Of a stretch of DNA of 6,904 nt, positions 5,854-6,904 are shown one piece after another. Positions within the stretch are counted from its first letter, which is position 1. Each line of letters begins with the position of its first letter. The position numbers were made by a program, and so were the translations under genes. The stretch is taken from NCBI GenBank assembly GCA_003696125.1, contig RFHZ01000062.1, positions 1 to 6,904 of the forward strand, in the 5' to 3' direction. The notes beneath the pieces were generated by a model that was not told the DNA's origin, made no database searches, and saw nothing but the letters and a program-made list of their open reading frames with translations. Source of the DNA: Nitrospinota bacterium (GTDB taxonomy: Bacteria > Tectomicrobia > Entotheonellia > J063).

Positions 5854-6904
5854 GTGAAAAGGTCCTACTTAACGCATTTTGGCATCCTTTTTCTGCTTTG
5901 GCTATTGCTGCAACCCGCCTGGGGACAGATGCTGGAAGTCTCGGGGGTGCGGGTAAATGTCCGTGCAGGACCGGGAACAGAATACGATATTGTGGCCACG
6001 GCTTCCCGGGGGGAACGGTACCCCATCCTCGAGGAAGCGGGAAACTGGTACAAGATCCGCCTGAAAGATGGTGGGGAAGGGTGGATCTATGCGGGACTGG
6101 TAAGAGAGGTAGAAGAGCCCCAGACTCCTGCGACTCCGCCACAGACCCCTGCCGTTGCCCCTGCCCTTTCCGTCTCCCCCACCCAGCTCGATTTTGGTAC
6201 CGGCCCGCTGGGCACGCCCACCTCTGCCCAGACCATCACCGTGAGCGACCTGGGAACGGCGGAACTCTCCATCCAGTCCGTTACCCTTACCGGTCCTGAG
6301 GCGCAGGCCTTTCGCCTGCAAAACGATACCTGTTCCGGACAGGTCCTGGTCCCGGGAGGGGACTGCACCCTGGCCATCGTCTTTACCCCCCAGACCGCTG
6401 AGCAGCATCGCGCCACCCTGCGTATAGCCTCGGACGACCCTGAAAGCCCGCAATTCGACCTGCCCCTGACCGGGAGGGGGGGCATTCCGGCCATCGAGCT
6501 TCTCCCTTCTGCCCACGACTTTGGAGCCACCGGGGTCCGTACCGCTGCCCGCCAGCAGTTTACCGTTACCAGCACCGGAAACATGGCGTTGCGCATCGCA
6601 TCCCTCACCCTGACCGGCCCAGACGCTGCCCATTTTCGCTTGCAAGACGACACCTGCTCCGGAACCCAGCTCGCACCGCAGGCGAGTTGTGCGTTTGAGG
6701 TAAGCTTTACGCCTCTTTCCTCTGGAGAGAAACAGGCACGCCTCCTCATCACCTCCAATGCCCTGGAAACGCCCCAACTCGAGGCTTTACTCCGGGGAGA
6801 GGGGAAGGCACCGGCGATCGTTGTCTCCCCCCTCGCCATCCGCTTCGCAAAGACAGAGGTGGGATCGGAGTCTGCACCACAACAAGTCGTCATCTCTAAT
6901 ACCG
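5854..6904 (+). CDS. Secreted SH3b / choice-of-anchor-D repeat protein, 3' end missing
   Basis: Three hundred and fifty codons are present and the frame is open at the right edge. Residues 1-24 form a signal peptide: M-K-R start, hydrophobic core ILFLLWLLL, probable cleavage after A-W-G. A bacterial SH3 (SH3b/SH3_3) domain spans about 28-85, with the diagnostic VNVRAGPGTEYD near 34-45, GNWYKIRL and GWIYAGLV. A Pro/Thr-rich linker (88-104) follows. Then come tandem beta-sandwich units of the ASH / choice-of-anchor-D type at about 105-210 and 213-318, with a third starting near 321. Each begins with a PxxxDFG-like strand and has a conserved Cys pair (C160/C171 and C268/C279) likely to form a disulfide outside the cytoplasm. 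The units share 15 of 20 residues in 143-162 versus 251-270. The product is probably a cell-surface or envelope protein; SH3b domains often bind peptidoglycan. Its anchor or catalytic part, if any, lies beyond the window. The family is clear, the specific role unknown. Confidence 0.9.
   Translation, partial: MKRSYLTHFGILFLLWLLLQPAWGQMLEVSGVRVNVRAGPGTEYDIVATASRGERYPILEEAGNWYKIRLKDGGEGWIYAGLVREVEEPQTPATPPQTPAVAPALSVSPTQLDFGTGPLGTPTSAQTITVSDLGTAELSIQSVTLTGPEAQAFRLQNDTCSGQVLVPGGDCTLAIVFTPQTAEQHRATLRIASDDPESPQFDLPLTGRGGIPAIELLPSAHDFGATGVRTAARQQFTVTSTGNMALRIASLTLTGPDAAHFRLQDDTCSGTQLAPQASCAFEVSFTPLSSGEKQARLLITSNALETPQLEALLRGEGKAPAIVVSPLAIRFAKTEVGSESAPQQVVISNT

Noticed and set aside
5902-6893. Two long minus-strand open frames opposite the SH3b/ASH gene
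   Set aside because: The plus-strand frame has a ribosome binding site, signal peptide and recognisable domains. The minus frames are low-complexity Gly/Arg/Ser-rich translations without domains.

Overview
The window looks like ordinary chromosomal sequence from a bacterium. It is fairly GC-rich by eye, has Shine-Dalgarno-led genes, and carries short dispersed repeats between genes. The lepA-hemW gene pair, the heptamer-type repeats and the domain style of the last gene would suit an uncultured Chloroflexota-like or similar environmental lineage. That placement is inference, and nothing here fixes the phylum. I see no phage, transposase, CRISPR array or rRNA/tRNA gene.

Layout, left to right. 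(1) 34-1685: two overlapping permease genes of a spermidine/putrescine-type ABC importer (potB-like, potC-like), apparently the downstream part of an operon whose ATPase and binding-protein genes lie outside the window. (2) 1686-1944: a noncoding stretch with a plausible extended -10 promoter (1712-1739), then three unrelated short repeat types in a row: a purine-rich element with a period near 9, a 28-nt imperfect palindrome, and about eight copies of a TTACTC(A/G) heptamer. All three would lie in the lepA 5' leader. (3) 1945-4899: lepA (elongation factor 4) and, 6 nt after its stop, hemW (radical-SAM, HemN-like heme chaperone). (4) 4925-5128: a small Cys-containing protein of unknown function, 25 nt after hemW and probably in the same transcription unit. 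(5) 5160-5549, minus strand: a 129-residue protein with three predicted membrane segments, convergent with the small gene. (6) 5550-5853: a noncoding region between divergent genes. (7) 5854 to the right edge: a secreted protein with a GTG start, a signal peptide, an SH3b domain, a Pro-rich linker and tandem choice-of-anchor-D/ASH-type beta-sandwich repeats. It is cut off by the window end.

The core genes are conserved housekeeping functions: polyamine-type uptake, translation quality control and heme handling. The less ordinary parts are the repeat stack in the lepA leader, the small Cys protein with an unusual Cys spacing, the uncharacterised membrane protein, and the SH3b/ASH surface protein. 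I found no convincing evidence of a new defence or mobile system.
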